Source of the DNA: Treponema sp. | GTDB taxonomy: Bacteria > Spirochaetota > Spirochaetia > Treponematales > Treponemataceae | DNA: 64,000 nt | Direction: 5' to 3' | NCBI GenBank assembly: GCA_018384055.1 | Contig: JAHAZL010000056.1 | Location: forward strand, 3,496-67,495 | Shown here: piece after piece, positions 8,741-16,718 of the stretch | Layout: the number at the start of each line of letters is the position of its first letter | How positions within the stretch are numbered: position 1 is the stretch's first letter | Position numbers and translations under genes: made by a program | The notes under the pieces: generated by a model | What the model was told of the DNA's origin: nothing | Databases searched by the model: none | The model's input: only the letters and a program-made list of their open reading frames with translations

Positions 8741-10019
8741 TTTTTTCTCCCATTATTTTCTTTCTGTCAAAAACAGAAAGTTTCTGTCCGTAAACCACCA
8801 GGTTTCTTCGTGAAGAATCAACAAGACGGCGAACAAAAGAGATTATATCATTTTTGCCAATCATCCGTATAGAGTTTATGAATTCCCCCGTGGTCATAAG
8901 ATCAAAACCAAGGGAATAGAAATTCCAGAGGCGCCTCATAAGGAAAACTGAATTTACATCGTTCATGGTTTCAAGACCGATTATGCGTTCAAGGGCAAGG
9001 TCTATTTCTTCCTGGCTTATTTCCTTTTCCAAAAGATTGCAGGTTTCCGCAAGAAGGGCTTTGCTTGCACGAACAACATTTTTCTTTTCGCACACAAGGT
9101 AGGCAGCCCAAAGGCCTGCATTTTCGTAGGTAGTAAAGAAACTTCCAACGCTGTAACACAATCCAAGCCGTTCCCTAAGTTCAAGGAAAAGACGGCTGCT
9201 CATACTGTCTCCTGTAATTGTATCAAAAACCATGAGGGAAAGATAATCTTTGTATGTAAGGGTCCAATCCAATGGGAAAAGTACGAATACCTGTTCCTGA
9301 TTGAAACTGGCTTTTACCAGGAAGTTTCCCTTCTGCCACATTACCTTTTCCGGAAAATGTTCGTTCTTATAAAATTCAATGGATTCCTTCTTGTCCGACA
9401 GTTTCGAAAGGCGTTCAACGAGAATACCTTCATCGATTTTTCCTGCGGCAATAACAACCAGTTCCCCATGAACTATATAATCTTCATACCATGAAACCAT
9501 TTGTTCTCTGGTAATGTTTTCAACATCATCAATGGTACCAGTTATGGTTCTTGAAATGTCCTGATCAGGCCAGATGCGGCGTGCTATTTCATCCATGGAA
9601 GAATCATCGGGATCATCTTCAACAGCGAATATTTCGTTTTCAACAACTCCCCTTTCCTTTTCAAAATCTTCTTCCGGGAAAATGCAGTTTTCCGAAAGAT
9701 CGCAGATTGTATCAAGGGCAATCTGAAAATTCTCTTTCTTTTCCACAGGAATGGAACAGTATACGCTAACATTTTCTCGTTCAGTAAAAGCGTTTGTAAC
9801 CCCACCCATTCTGTCAAAGATGCGGGAAATGTCTTTGTTTGATTTTGTTTTTGTACCCTTAAAGAGCATGTGCTCCGTAAAATGGCTTATTCCGTATTCT
9901 CCTTCCTTTTCATAGCGGCTGCCTACAGAAAAATAAAAGCCAATGGTTGCAACCTTGGAAGAGTCGTCATCCTGGGTAATAAGGACAACATTGTTCTTGA
10001 GGACCTGTTTCTTAATCAT
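8733..10019 (-). CDS. M16-family zinc metallopeptidase (insulinase/processing-protease type)
   Basis: This is a clan ME peptidase of about 428 residues from the chosen ATG at 10019 ([16 protein letters not shown]). The inverted zinc motif HFTEH, the downstream glutamate in ERGVVENEI, and the family stretch [13 protein letters not shown] are present. The C-terminal half carries [19 protein letters not shown], the usual R/Y region. A longer frame starts at 10073, but its first 18 codons overlap a promoter -10 box and lack family similarity, so 10019 is preferred. The -10 box lies only nine bases before the ATG, so the mRNA may be leaderless. It heads the M16-dut-lptF-lptG-tgt-HEAT operon. Substrate unknown. 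Confidence 0.93.
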   Translation of the reverse strand: MIKKQVLKNNVVLITQDDDSSKVATIGFYFSVGSRYEKEGEYGISHFTEHMLFKGTKTKSNKDISRIFDRMGGVTNAFTERENVSVYCSIPVEKKENFQIALDTICDLSENCIFPEEDFEKERGVVENEIFAVEDDPDDSSMDEIARRIWPDQDISRTITGTIDDVENITREQMVSWYEDYIVHGELVVIAAGKIDEGILVERLSKLSDKKESIEFYKNEHFPEKVMWQKGNFLVKASFNQEQVFVLFPLDWTLTYKDYLSLMVFDTITGDSMSSRLFLELRERLGLCYSVGSFFTTYENAGLWAAYLVCEKKNVVRASKALLAETCNLLEKEISQEEIDLALERIIGLETMNDVNSVFLMRRLWNFYSLGFDLMTTGEFINSIRMIGKNDIISFVRRLVDSSRRNLVVYGQKLSVFDRKKIMGEKNE

Positions 10020-10028
10020 GGTAGATTG

Positions 10029-10037
10029 ATTATAGCA
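10029..10037 (-). promoter_or_regulatory. Extended -10 promoter of the M16 operon, almost no 5' leader
   Basis: The minus strand reads TGCTATAAT, an extended -10 element with perfect TATAAT at 10034-10029. The -35 position falls in the T-run of the pnp terminator and is poor. Nine bases separate TATAAT from the ATG at 10019, so transcription would begin two or three bases before the start codon. Confidence 0.6.
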
Positions 10038-10047
10038 TATCGCAAAA

Positions 10048-10084
10048 ATAAAAAAAACCGATCCTGAATTCAATCAGAATCGGT
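10048..10084 (-). terminator. Rho-independent terminator after pnp
   Basis: ACCGATTCTG and CAGGATCGGT pair as a 10-bp stem (one G-U) around an 8-base loop on the minus strand, followed by a run of T residues. It separates the rpsO-pnp transcript from the M16 operon. Confidence 0.9.
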
Positions 10085-10129
10085 TTATCAGATTGTTTAT
10101 AGAGCCATCTCTATGAAGCCATGGATAAC

Positions 10130-12220
10130 TTAGTTAGCTTCTACAGCGTCAATGTAAGAAAGATTAAGGCGTCCCATCTTGTCAACTTCAAGGAGCTTAA
10201 CCGGAACAACCTGTCCTTCCTTGAGAACATCCGTTACCTTTTCTACGCGGGCGCGAGAAAGCTTAGAGATGTGGCAAAGACCTTCCTTACCTGGGAGGAT
10301 TTCGATGAATGCACCGAAGTCCATGATGCGCTTAACAGTTCCCTGGTAAATTGTACCTGGCTCTGGATCTTCGCAGATACCCTTAACGGCAGCCTTTGCA
10401 GCATCTGTTGCAGCACCTGTCTTACCGTAAATTGTAACTGTTCCGTCATCTTCTGTATTGATTGTAACACCGTACTGCTGGCAGAGAGCCTTGACGTTCT
10501 TTCCGCCTGGTCCGATGAGGGCACCAATCTTGTCAACAGGAATCTTGAGGCTGTCGATCTTTGGTGCGTACTGGCTAACTGGCTGTGGCTTGTTGATGCA
10601 CTTTTCCATGATGTCCAGGATGTGGTTGCGTCCGTCCTTAGCCTGAGCAAGAGCCTTCTTCATGATTTCCATGGAAACACCGGCAATCTTAATGTCCATC
10701 TGGAAGCCTGTGATACCGTCGCGGGTACCAGCTACCTTGAAGTCCATGTCGCCAAGGTGATCTTCTTCACCGAGGATATCAGAAAGAATTGCATACTTTG
10801 TATACTTTTCATCGCTTGTAATGAGTCCCATGGCAATACCGGCAACCATCTTCTTCATTGGAACACCAGCTGCAAGAAGGGAAAGACATCCACCACAAGT
10901 AGAAGCCTGTGAAGACGAACCGTTAGATTCCATGATTTCAGAAACAACACGGATTGTGTATGGGAATTCCGCCTTTGAAGGAATCATTGGAGCAAGTGAG
11001 CGGCGTGCAAGGTTTCCGTGACCGATTTCGCGGCGGCCAGTTGTAAGCTTGCCTGTTTCACCTACAGAATATGGTGGAAAGTTGTAGTGAAGGATGAAGT
11101 TTTCGCTTCTGTCGCCTTCAATGTCATCATATACCTGTTCATCCATTGCTGTACCAAGAGTTGTAACGGCAAGGGACTGTGTTTCACCACGAGTAAAGAG
11201 TGCAGATCCGTGAGGGCGTGGAAGAACGTTGATTTCGCAAGTGATTGGACGAATCTGATCTGTTCCACGGCCGTCAATGCGCATGCCTGTTTCGAGGATG
11301 CTTGAGCGGAGAAGTTCATACTGGATGTCATCAAAGAGTGCACCAAAGAGCTTGGCCTGAACTTCATCAGCAAGCTGGTCTGCATACTTTTCTGCAATCT
11401 GCTTTTTAACTTCCTTTACAGCTTCTGAGCGAGCCATCTTTCCTTCTTTGAAACATGCAACCTTCATGAGAGGAAGTGCCTCTGCCTTGATGGCTTCTTT
11501 GTTTTCAAGTTCAACGTTAAGTGGAGCAAGAGGGAGCTTTTCCTTACCTGCAAGCTTAACCAGTTCTTCCTGAAGGAGACACATTTCTGTAATGAATCCC
11601 TGAGCCTTTTCAAGGGCGCCGAGCATTACATCTTCAGAAACTTCATTTGCACCGCCTTCTACCATTGTAAAGCCGTCTTTTGTACCGGCAACAACGATTT
11701 CAAGCTGAACCTTTTCCATCTGATCATAAGTTGGATTGATTACATATTCTCCGTTAAGATATCCAACGCGGCAGGCTGCAACAGGTCCGTGGAAAGGAAT
11801 GTCTGAAATAGAAACTGCAGCAGAAGCTGCGAGAACTGCAAGAATGTCTGGTGTATTAACACCGTCGATTGAAACACAAGTTGGAACAATCTGAATTTCG
11901 CGTCCGAAAGCTGTTTCAAAAAGTGGGCGCATTGGACGGTCGATAAGGCGGCTTACGAGGATTTCCTTATCCTTTGGACGACCTTCTCTCTTTACGAATC
12001 CGCCAGGAATCTTACCGGCAGCATAGAATTTTTCGTTGTATTCAACTGTAACTGGAACGAAATCAAGTCCTTCTCTTACATCACTTGAACAACAAACTGT
12101 AGCGATAACTGATGTTCCGCCAATCTGAGCATAAACACAGCCGTTAGCCTGTTTACCGATTTTACCGGTTTCGAGGATGAGTTCCTGATCACCGATTTTT
12201 TTAGTTACTCTCTGTACCAT
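10130..12220 (-). CDS. pnp: Polyribonucleotide nucleotidyltransferase (PNPase)
   Basis: This is the 3'-5' phosphorolytic exoribonuclease of mRNA decay. From ATG 12220 (MVQRVTKKIGDQ) it has 696 residues, the normal length. Two RNase PH domains are linked by a helical region; the second has GRREIGHGNLARRSLAPMIP and GDMDFKVAGTRDGITGFQMD. A KH domain (IGALIGPGGKNVKAL) and an S1 domain (GTIYQGTVKRIMDFGAFIEI) finish it. The frame is open to 12295, but an AGGA seven bases before ATG 12220 and family length favour that start. It lies downstream of rpsO, the classical rpsO-pnp order, and a terminator-like hairpin sits between them. Confidence 0.97.
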   Translation of the reverse strand: MVQRVTKKIGDQELILETGKIGKQANGCVYAQIGGTSVIATVCCSSDVREGLDFVPVTVEYNEKFYAAGKIPGGFVKREGRPKDKEILVSRLIDRPMRPLFETAFGREIQIVPTCVSIDGVNTPDILAVLAASAAVSISDIPFHGPVAACRVGYLNGEYVINPTYDQMEKVQLEIVVAGTKDGFTMVEGGANEVSEDVMLGALEKAQGFITEMCLLQEELVKLAGKEKLPLAPLNVELENKEAIKAEALPLMKVACFKEGKMARSEAVKEVKKQIAEKYADQLADEVQAKLFGALFDDIQYELLRSSILETGMRIDGRGTDQIRPITCEINVLPRPHGSALFTRGETQSLAVTTLGTAMDEQVYDDIEGDRSENFILHYNFPPYSVGETGKLTTGRREIGHGNLARRSLAPMIPSKAEFPYTIRVVSEIMESNGSSSQASTCGGCLSLLAAGVPMKKMVAGIAMGLITSDEKYTKYAILSDILGEEDHLGDMDFKVAGTRDGITGFQMDIKIAGVSMEIMKKALAQAKDGRNHILDIMEKCINKPQPVSQYAPKIDSLKIPVDKIGALIGPGGKNVKALCQQYGVTINTEDDGTVTIYGKTGAATDAAKAAVKGICEDPEPGTIYQGTVKRIMDFGAFIEILPGKEGLCHISKLSRARVEKVTDVLKEGQVVPVKLLEVDKMGRLNLSYIDAVEAN

Positions 12221-12307
12221 AACCATTTCCTTGTTCTTTATTTTCTTTATGCCCGTTACAAGGCAAAGGACATTCCGTTTGAACAGCCGGAACACCCTGA
12301 TTGTTTC

Positions 12308-12358
12308 AAAAAAATTTCAAGGCAGAAATACCATGGAAACCACAATACTCCTGCCTTG
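12308..12358 (-). terminator. Hairpin terminator or attenuator between rpsO and pnp
   Basis: CAAGGCAG and CTGCCTTG pair at the base of a long stem on the minus strand, with a G-U-rich inner helix, followed by AAATTTTTTT. It lies ten bases after rpsO, where E. coli has the leaky t1 terminator and an RNase III site. Partial read-through into pnp is likely but inferred. Confidence 0.75.
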
Positions 12359-12367
12359 TCAGAAAAC

Positions 12368-12637
12368 TTACTTACGAATTCCGAGTTCCTTGATGAGAGC
12401 ACGGTATCCTTCAAGATTTGTGTTCTGAAGGTACTTAAGAAGTCTTCTGCGAGCACCTACAGCCTTAAGAAGTCCGCGGGATGCTGTTGTATCCTTTGGG
12501 AATGCCTTGCAGTGTGCTGTAAGCTGCTTGATGCGTTCTGTAAGAAGAGCAATCTGAACATTTGTGTTGCCTGTGTCAGCTGCTGACTTGCCGAACTTTC
12601 CAACGATTGAAGATGTTGTTTCTTTTGTAAGTGCCAT
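12368..12637 (-). CDS. rpsO: 30S ribosomal protein S15
   Basis: An 89-residue protein of exact family length that binds 16S rRNA early in 30S assembly. It begins MALTKETTSSIVGKFGKSAADTGNT and contains the family signature around LTERIKQLTAHCKAFPKD and RGLLKAVGARRRLLKYLQ. A GGAG lies nine bases before the ATG. It is followed by pnp across a hairpin and preceded by a structured leader that could serve S15 autoregulation. Confidence 0.98.
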   Translation of the reverse strand: MALTKETTSSIVGKFGKSAADTGNTNVQIALLTERIKQLTAHCKAFPKDTTASRGLLKAVGARRRLLKYLQNTNLEGYRALIKELGIRK

Positions 12638-12780
12638 ATACTTACTCCTATGATTTTTTTCTTTTGCCTAAGATTAGACCTGGGATAAAAGTGGCTCTTT
12701 GCATTCCAGGCGGAATCATGACAGCAAAAGTTCTATCGCTTCATAATGAAGCATTTTAATTTTACTGATATATCATCTTT
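12638..12780 (-). promoter_or_regulatory. Structured 5' leader of rpsO
   Basis: On the minus strand this stretch has a hairpin GCTTCA-TTA-TGAAGC followed by CCTGG and CCAGG arms enclosing 22 bases, and then the GGAG site. S15 represses its own mRNA through leader structures in several bacteria, and these differ widely in sequence. Whether this leader binds S15 is inference. No clean -35/-10 pair stands out. Confidence 0.35.
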
Positions 12781-12850
12781 TGTAAAGTGCAAAAACAAAT
12801 TGTGCAATAAAAAAACAGACTGACAGTTCAATCCTAAAAAAATAGTCAAA

Positions 12851-14737
12851 CTAGAAAACAACAGCAACCGCATTATCTGCATATTTTTGCGTAGGCAAAA
12901 GCAAGGAAATTCGGTTTTCTTCTATATTTAATTCCGAATGAAGAATGTTTCCATCGGCAAAGGAAACTACAACTTTATGGGATCCCTTTTCAGGAAAAAC
13001 CTGATCATCTGACAACAGGGTTTCAAAAGCAGACAAATCAGAACCGTCGGCTTTTTTTAAAAACTTATGTCCTTTAAGGCTGATTGCAAATGGACGACCT
13101 AGCATTTCCCTGACTTCGGCAAAATTACCGGCGGCAATTTCTTTCTTTATGCGGCTGGAACTAACCTTTAGCCCCTGATACTCAACATAGTCCGCCTGCT
13201 TAAGCACAAAGCCCATCTTGACTGACAGAACAGAAATCTGTTCCATAGCAAAACTGCCTTTGTACCCGCATTTAAAATCCTTTCCTTCAGCAAGGAATTT
13301 GAGGCAGCATTTTTCAGAAAGGATTTCAAAGAACTGCTCTCCAGACAATTTTGCAAAATCTTCGTTAAAATCGATTACTATGGCAAAATCAATGCCAAGG
13401 CTTTCAAAGAAATCAAGACGCTGCCTGAGGGTAAAAATATTCCGTCCGTCTTCACGGCTTATGCTCGAAGCAAAAGTAACTATGCCGGAAACCAAGTTCT
13501 TTTCAGCAAGTACAAAATCCACAAGTTCCTGGTGGCCTTTATGAATTGCTTCAAAACTGCCAACGGTGATGGCACTGCCTTTTTTCTTCCACTGATGAGG
13601 GAAAGCTCCGTCACAGATTTCTTTCCAGGTAAAAACCCTGATGGATTTTTTACCATGGGGAACTACAAATCCATAGTGGAGCCTTTCCGGCTGTTTTTTT
13701 ATAATTCCTGCAAAACTGCTGTCTTTATAGAAAACCGCAATTTCATCCTGAACATAAAATTCCTTATTGACCGCAAGATTTTCCATCCTTTCAAACATTC
13801 TGGATGAAAGCGGTCTGCCGTTGTTATAGTTTCTTTCAGCTTCCGGTTTCAGCATGTCGCATTCAAAACCGCAGAGGGCCGCAAGTTCACTGTCAAACTC
13901 AAGAAAATGACTTTTTATGTCGGCTACTTTTTCCTCGCTGTCCTTTGGACGGGGTTTCTTTTCCTTCTTTTTACTGAAAAGCTTCTCTTCTGCTCTTTCA
14001 AGAAGGCTTTTGTTTTCTTTTTCAAGGCGAATTTTACTTTCGCTTACCATTCCCGCAGCAATCGTAAATTCACCAAGGGATTTACAGCAGGCAGCATCTT
14101 CAAGACGGAAAGGTCCTACCTGGGTTCTGCGCAAAGCACAAAGATGAGCACAGCTTCCAAGCTCAAGAGCGATGTCTCTGGCAAGAGCCCGTATATAAGT
14201 TCCCTTTGAACAGGTAACCTTCAATTTGGCATAGGTACAGCCATCCACTGCCTTATTGTCAAGGTATTCGCAAAGTTCAAGGCCGTATATGAAAATCTGG
14301 CGGCTTTCAAGAGCAACTTCCTTGCCTTCCCTAACAAGATCGCTGGCTCTTTTACCGTCTACATGAAGGGCACTGAAGGCAGGAGGAGTCTGAAGTATGG
14401 CACCGGTAAATTTTGAAAGGATCCCTTCAATCTGCTCTTTTGTTACAGGAGCAAGAGTTTTTATGATTTCTCCCGTAGGATCCAGCGTATCGGTTTCCTT
14501 ACCAAAGCAGACTATTGCCTCATAGGATTTTGTAAAGCCCGTTACATGGGGAACCAGATGAGTCAAATGACCGCTGAGGACAACAAGAAGGCCATCGGCA
14601 AAACTGTCCAGAGTTCCCGTATGACCAACTTTTTCCGTACCAAGGGCGTGCTTGATGCTCCATAGAGAAGAAAAACTTGTAGGTCCGGATGACTTTGCAT
14701 AGAGCATGACTCCGGAAGGTGCGGCTTTTGATTTCAT
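12851..14737 (-). CDS. truB: Fusion of tRNA pseudouridine-55 synthase TruB with an FAD synthetase (RibF N-terminal) domain
   Basis: One unbroken frame of 628 residues holds two enzymes. Residues 1-225 are the TruB catalytic domain, with the catalytic aspartate D44 in GHTGTLDSFADGLL and the SKGTYIRALARDIA motif. A charged linker (about 232-275) precedes a TruB C-terminal domain (about 277-350). Residues about 387-560 are the RibF nucleotidyltransferase domain, with TVGSFEAIHKGHQ (HxGH at 399-402) and VSSSRIKKEI. The last 70 residues do not show the PTAN motif of riboflavin kinase, so only FMN adenylylation is expected. In many bacteria truB and ribF are neighbours between rbfA and rpsO, as here, so a fusion of adjacent genes fits. 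An ATG at 14737 starts the family sequence. Confidence 0.93.
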   Translation of the reverse strand: MKSKAAPSGVMLYAKSSGPTSFSSLWSIKHALGTEKVGHTGTLDSFADGLLVVLSGHLTHLVPHVTGFTKSYEAIVCFGKETDTLDPTGEIIKTLAPVTKEQIEGILSKFTGAILQTPPAFSALHVDGKRASDLVREGKEVALESRQIFIYGLELCEYLDNKAVDGCTYAKLKVTCSKGTYIRALARDIALELGSCAHLCALRRTQVGPFRLEDAACCKSLGEFTIAAGMVSESKIRLEKENKSLLERAEEKLFSKKKEKKPRPKDSEEKVADIKSHFLEFDSELAALCGFECDMLKPEAERNYNNGRPLSSRMFERMENLAVNKEFYVQDEIAVFYKDSSFAGIIKKQPERLHYGFVVPHGKKSIRVFTWKEICDGAFPHQWKKKGSAITVGSFEAIHKGHQELVDFVLAEKNLVSGIVTFASSISREDGRNIFTLRQRLDFFESLGIDFAIVIDFNEDFAKLSGEQFFEILSEKCCLKFLAEGKDFKCGYKGSFAMEQISVLSVKMGFVLKQADYVEYQGLKVSSSRIKKEIAAGNFAEVREMLGRPFAISLKGHKFLKKADGSDLSAFETLLSDDQVFPEKGSHKVVVSFADGNILHSELNIEENRISLLLPTQKYADNAVAVVF

Positions 14738-14765
14738 TGATTAAAGTTTATAAGAATGGTCTTTT

Positions 14766-16112
14766 TTAAACAAGTGCCTTTGTTTGCCAGCGCTTGCTTT
14801 TCCATCTTAAAAGCATGACAATTCCACGTGTCGTTTCGTCAGTTCCGATGGCAAGCCAGAAGCCGATAAGCCCCAGCCCCATCTTGATTCCGAGTATATA
14901 GCTGAAAAGGACCATGATGCACCACATGGAGAAAATACCGTAACCAACTGGGAAGCCGACATCTCCTGCACCTTTGAGTCCACCGATGGAAATAAGGTTT
15001 AGGGATCGCCCGAATTCTATGTAGCAGGAATACAAAAGCAAAGAAGAAACATAGCCCACAATCACAGGATCCTTCGTAAACATCGGAACGATAAATCCCT
15101 TGCCCAAATTAATAAGAACAATGAGCACCATACTCGTCATTGTTCCGCAAAACTGATAGAGCCACAAATTCCTGTAGGCAACATCAGGATTTTTTGAACC
15201 TACAAAGAAACCTGTCTTAATCTGAGTTGCACTTCCAATGCCTACGGCTACAACAAAAACAAAACGGCAGATGGTCTGAGTATAGACCTGGGCACTCATG
15301 GCGGCGGTTCCCAAAGTTGTAATCATTGCCATAATGACGATTTGCGCAACATTGTAGGAAAGGTTTTCACCCGCTGTCGGAATGCCGATCTTAAGGATTT
15401 TCTTGAAATATGTTTTTTCAACGGAAAAAATATTTTTAACGCTGAACTGAATTTCCTTTTTTCTTCTTATAACACACGCAAGAAAAACACAAGAAAAGAA
15501 GTTTCCGATTACAGATGAAATTGCAACGCCCGGCAAGCCGAATACGGGAAGTCCAAACCAGCCGTAAAGGGAGATTGCATTGCCCAAAACATTTATGAGG
15601 TTGGCAAGAATTGTTGCATAGAGAATCTGCTTTGTGTAACCATAGGCACGGACAACAGCTCCCTGCATCAGGTTGAAGGCAATGAAAACTGAACCATAGC
15701 CACAGAAAATAACAAAATACTCGTGGGCATAATTGCGGACACTTTCTTCAAGGGTATAGCAGGAAAGCAAGGCTCCAGTTCCAAAGATTACAACCATAGA
15801 CATTATGATTGAAAAGGAAACCACCATGATGATGCTGGCTTTCGCAATGTTTCCAAGTTCTTCTTTGGATTTTTTTGCACCGATATACTGGCTTAAAACA
15901 ATCATTGTTCCTACACAAACCACATTGTAAAGGATGTTGATGAAGAAAGCATACTGACTTGTCATGCCAACGGCCGCAACGGCAGCATTGTCGTAGCCAG
16001 AAAGCATTACTGTATCTATTGAAGAAACAAGAATTCTAAATCCCTGTTCAAGGCACAAAGGAAGTGCCAGAGCAAACATTGAAATTGTACCCGGATTCTT
16101 TTTTTCGCTCAT
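14766..16112 (-). CDS. MATE-family multidrug/cation efflux transporter
   Basis: This is a 448-residue membrane protein with about twelve hydrophobic segments in two related halves. Features include IDTVMLSGYDNAAVAAVGMTSQ in the first half and ALTSATQ-like VGIGSATQIKTGFFVG in the second, both typical of MATE antiporters, which export drugs or metabolites against H+ or Na+. The substrate cannot be read. The gene sits between rbfA and truB on the same strand, where other bacteria have none, after a repeat element that can act as a terminator. A TATAAT (16137-16132) lies 20 bases before the ATG, so it probably starts a new transcript that may continue into truB-ribF. Confidence 0.92.
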   Translation of the reverse strand: MSEKKNPGTISMFALALPLCLEQGFRILVSSIDTVMLSGYDNAAVAAVGMTSQYAFFINILYNVVCVGTMIVLSQYIGAKKSKEELGNIAKASIIMVVSFSIIMSMVVIFGTGALLSCYTLEESVRNYAHEYFVIFCGYGSVFIAFNLMQGAVVRAYGYTKQILYATILANLINVLGNAISLYGWFGLPVFGLPGVAISSVIGNFFSCVFLACVIRRKKEIQFSVKNIFSVEKTYFKKILKIGIPTAGENLSYNVAQIVIMAMITTLGTAAMSAQVYTQTICRFVFVVAVGIGSATQIKTGFFVGSKNPDVAYRNLWLYQFCGTMTSMVLIVLINLGKGFIVPMFTKDPVIVGYVSSLLLYSCYIEFGRSLNLISIGGLKGAGDVGFPVGYGIFSMWCIMVLFSYILGIKMGLGLIGFWLAIGTDETTRGIVMLLRWKSKRWQTKALV

Positions 16113-16159
16113 AATAACCCCAATGGGTGAAATTATATGTTTTTAAATAAAAAAAGAAA

Positions 16160-16275
16160 GGGGCTGTCCAATAAGTATGAGTCATTGTCGTGCTCGACAC
16201 GGCAATCTCTTGTATTGCAATTAAATGGATTTTCGTAGCCCGAAAATGACACTTTATGACTTATTGGTCATCCCC
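16160..16275. repeat. 116-bp element with terminal inverted repeats, MITE- or REP-like, acting as terminator of rbfA
   Basis: The ends GGGGCTGTCCAATAAGT (16160-16176) and the complement of 16259-16275 match at 15 of 17 bases. Inside is the near-palindrome ATTGTCGTGCTCGACACGGCAAT, of a type that I know as a dispersed repeat in many genomes. On the minus strand the element is followed by a T-rich run, so it can fold and end the infB-rbfA transcript. No transposase is present. Confidence 0.65.
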
Positions 16276-16291
16276 CTAATATTACAGATTT

Positions 16292-16708
16292 TTATTTTGC
16301 TTCAGCTCCGGCATCAGAGCCTGCTTCTGCATTTTCAGTCTGTGATTCACGCTCTTTAGATTCTGCCTCAAGAGCGTTAAGTTTCTGAACCATCTTGTAT
16401 CCTTCCTTCATGCTGAAGTCAGCGATAAAAGTAAGTTTCGGAAACTTGTAGATCGTCAGTTTCTTTGCTATGGAGCACTGGATGAATCCAGCGGCACTTT
16501 TTAGCCCTTCAACTCCACGGATAACCGACTGATCATCCATAAAAGAGGAAACATAAACCTTTGCATAAGCAAGGTCTGCCGCAACCTCCACACGGTTGAT
16601 GGAAAGAAATTCATTTACACGAGGGTCCTTGATTTCATGTCTAAGGATCATAGTGGCAATTTCTTCCCTCAACTGTTCGCCTAATCTTTGTAATCTGAAC
16701 TGTCCCAT
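16292..16708 (-). CDS. rbfA: Ribosome-binding factor A
   Basis: RbfA helps 16S rRNA 5' end maturation and cold-adapted 30S assembly. It has 138 residues with a KH-type fold: RLQRLGEQLREEIATMILRHEIKDPR, then VEVAADLAYAKVYVSSF and FPKLTFIADFSMKEGYKM. The last 25 residues are glutamate/alanine-rich and extend the usual 120. The ATG follows infB by ten bases with AGGAAA upstream, so it is in the rimP-nusA-infB-rbfA operon. Confidence 0.96.
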   Translation of the reverse strand: MGQFRLQRLGEQLREEIATMILRHEIKDPRVNEFLSINRVEVAADLAYAKVYVSSFMDDQSVIRGVEGLKSAAGFIQCSIAKKLTIYKFPKLTFIADFSMKEGYKMVQKLNALEAESKERESQTENAEAGSDAGAEAK

Positions 16709-16718
16709 TTATTTCCTG

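Noticed and set aside
10121..10912. Plus-strand frame of 263 codons opposite pnp
   Set aside because: It is an antisense shadow of the pnp KH and S1 region with unnatural cysteine and leucine content.
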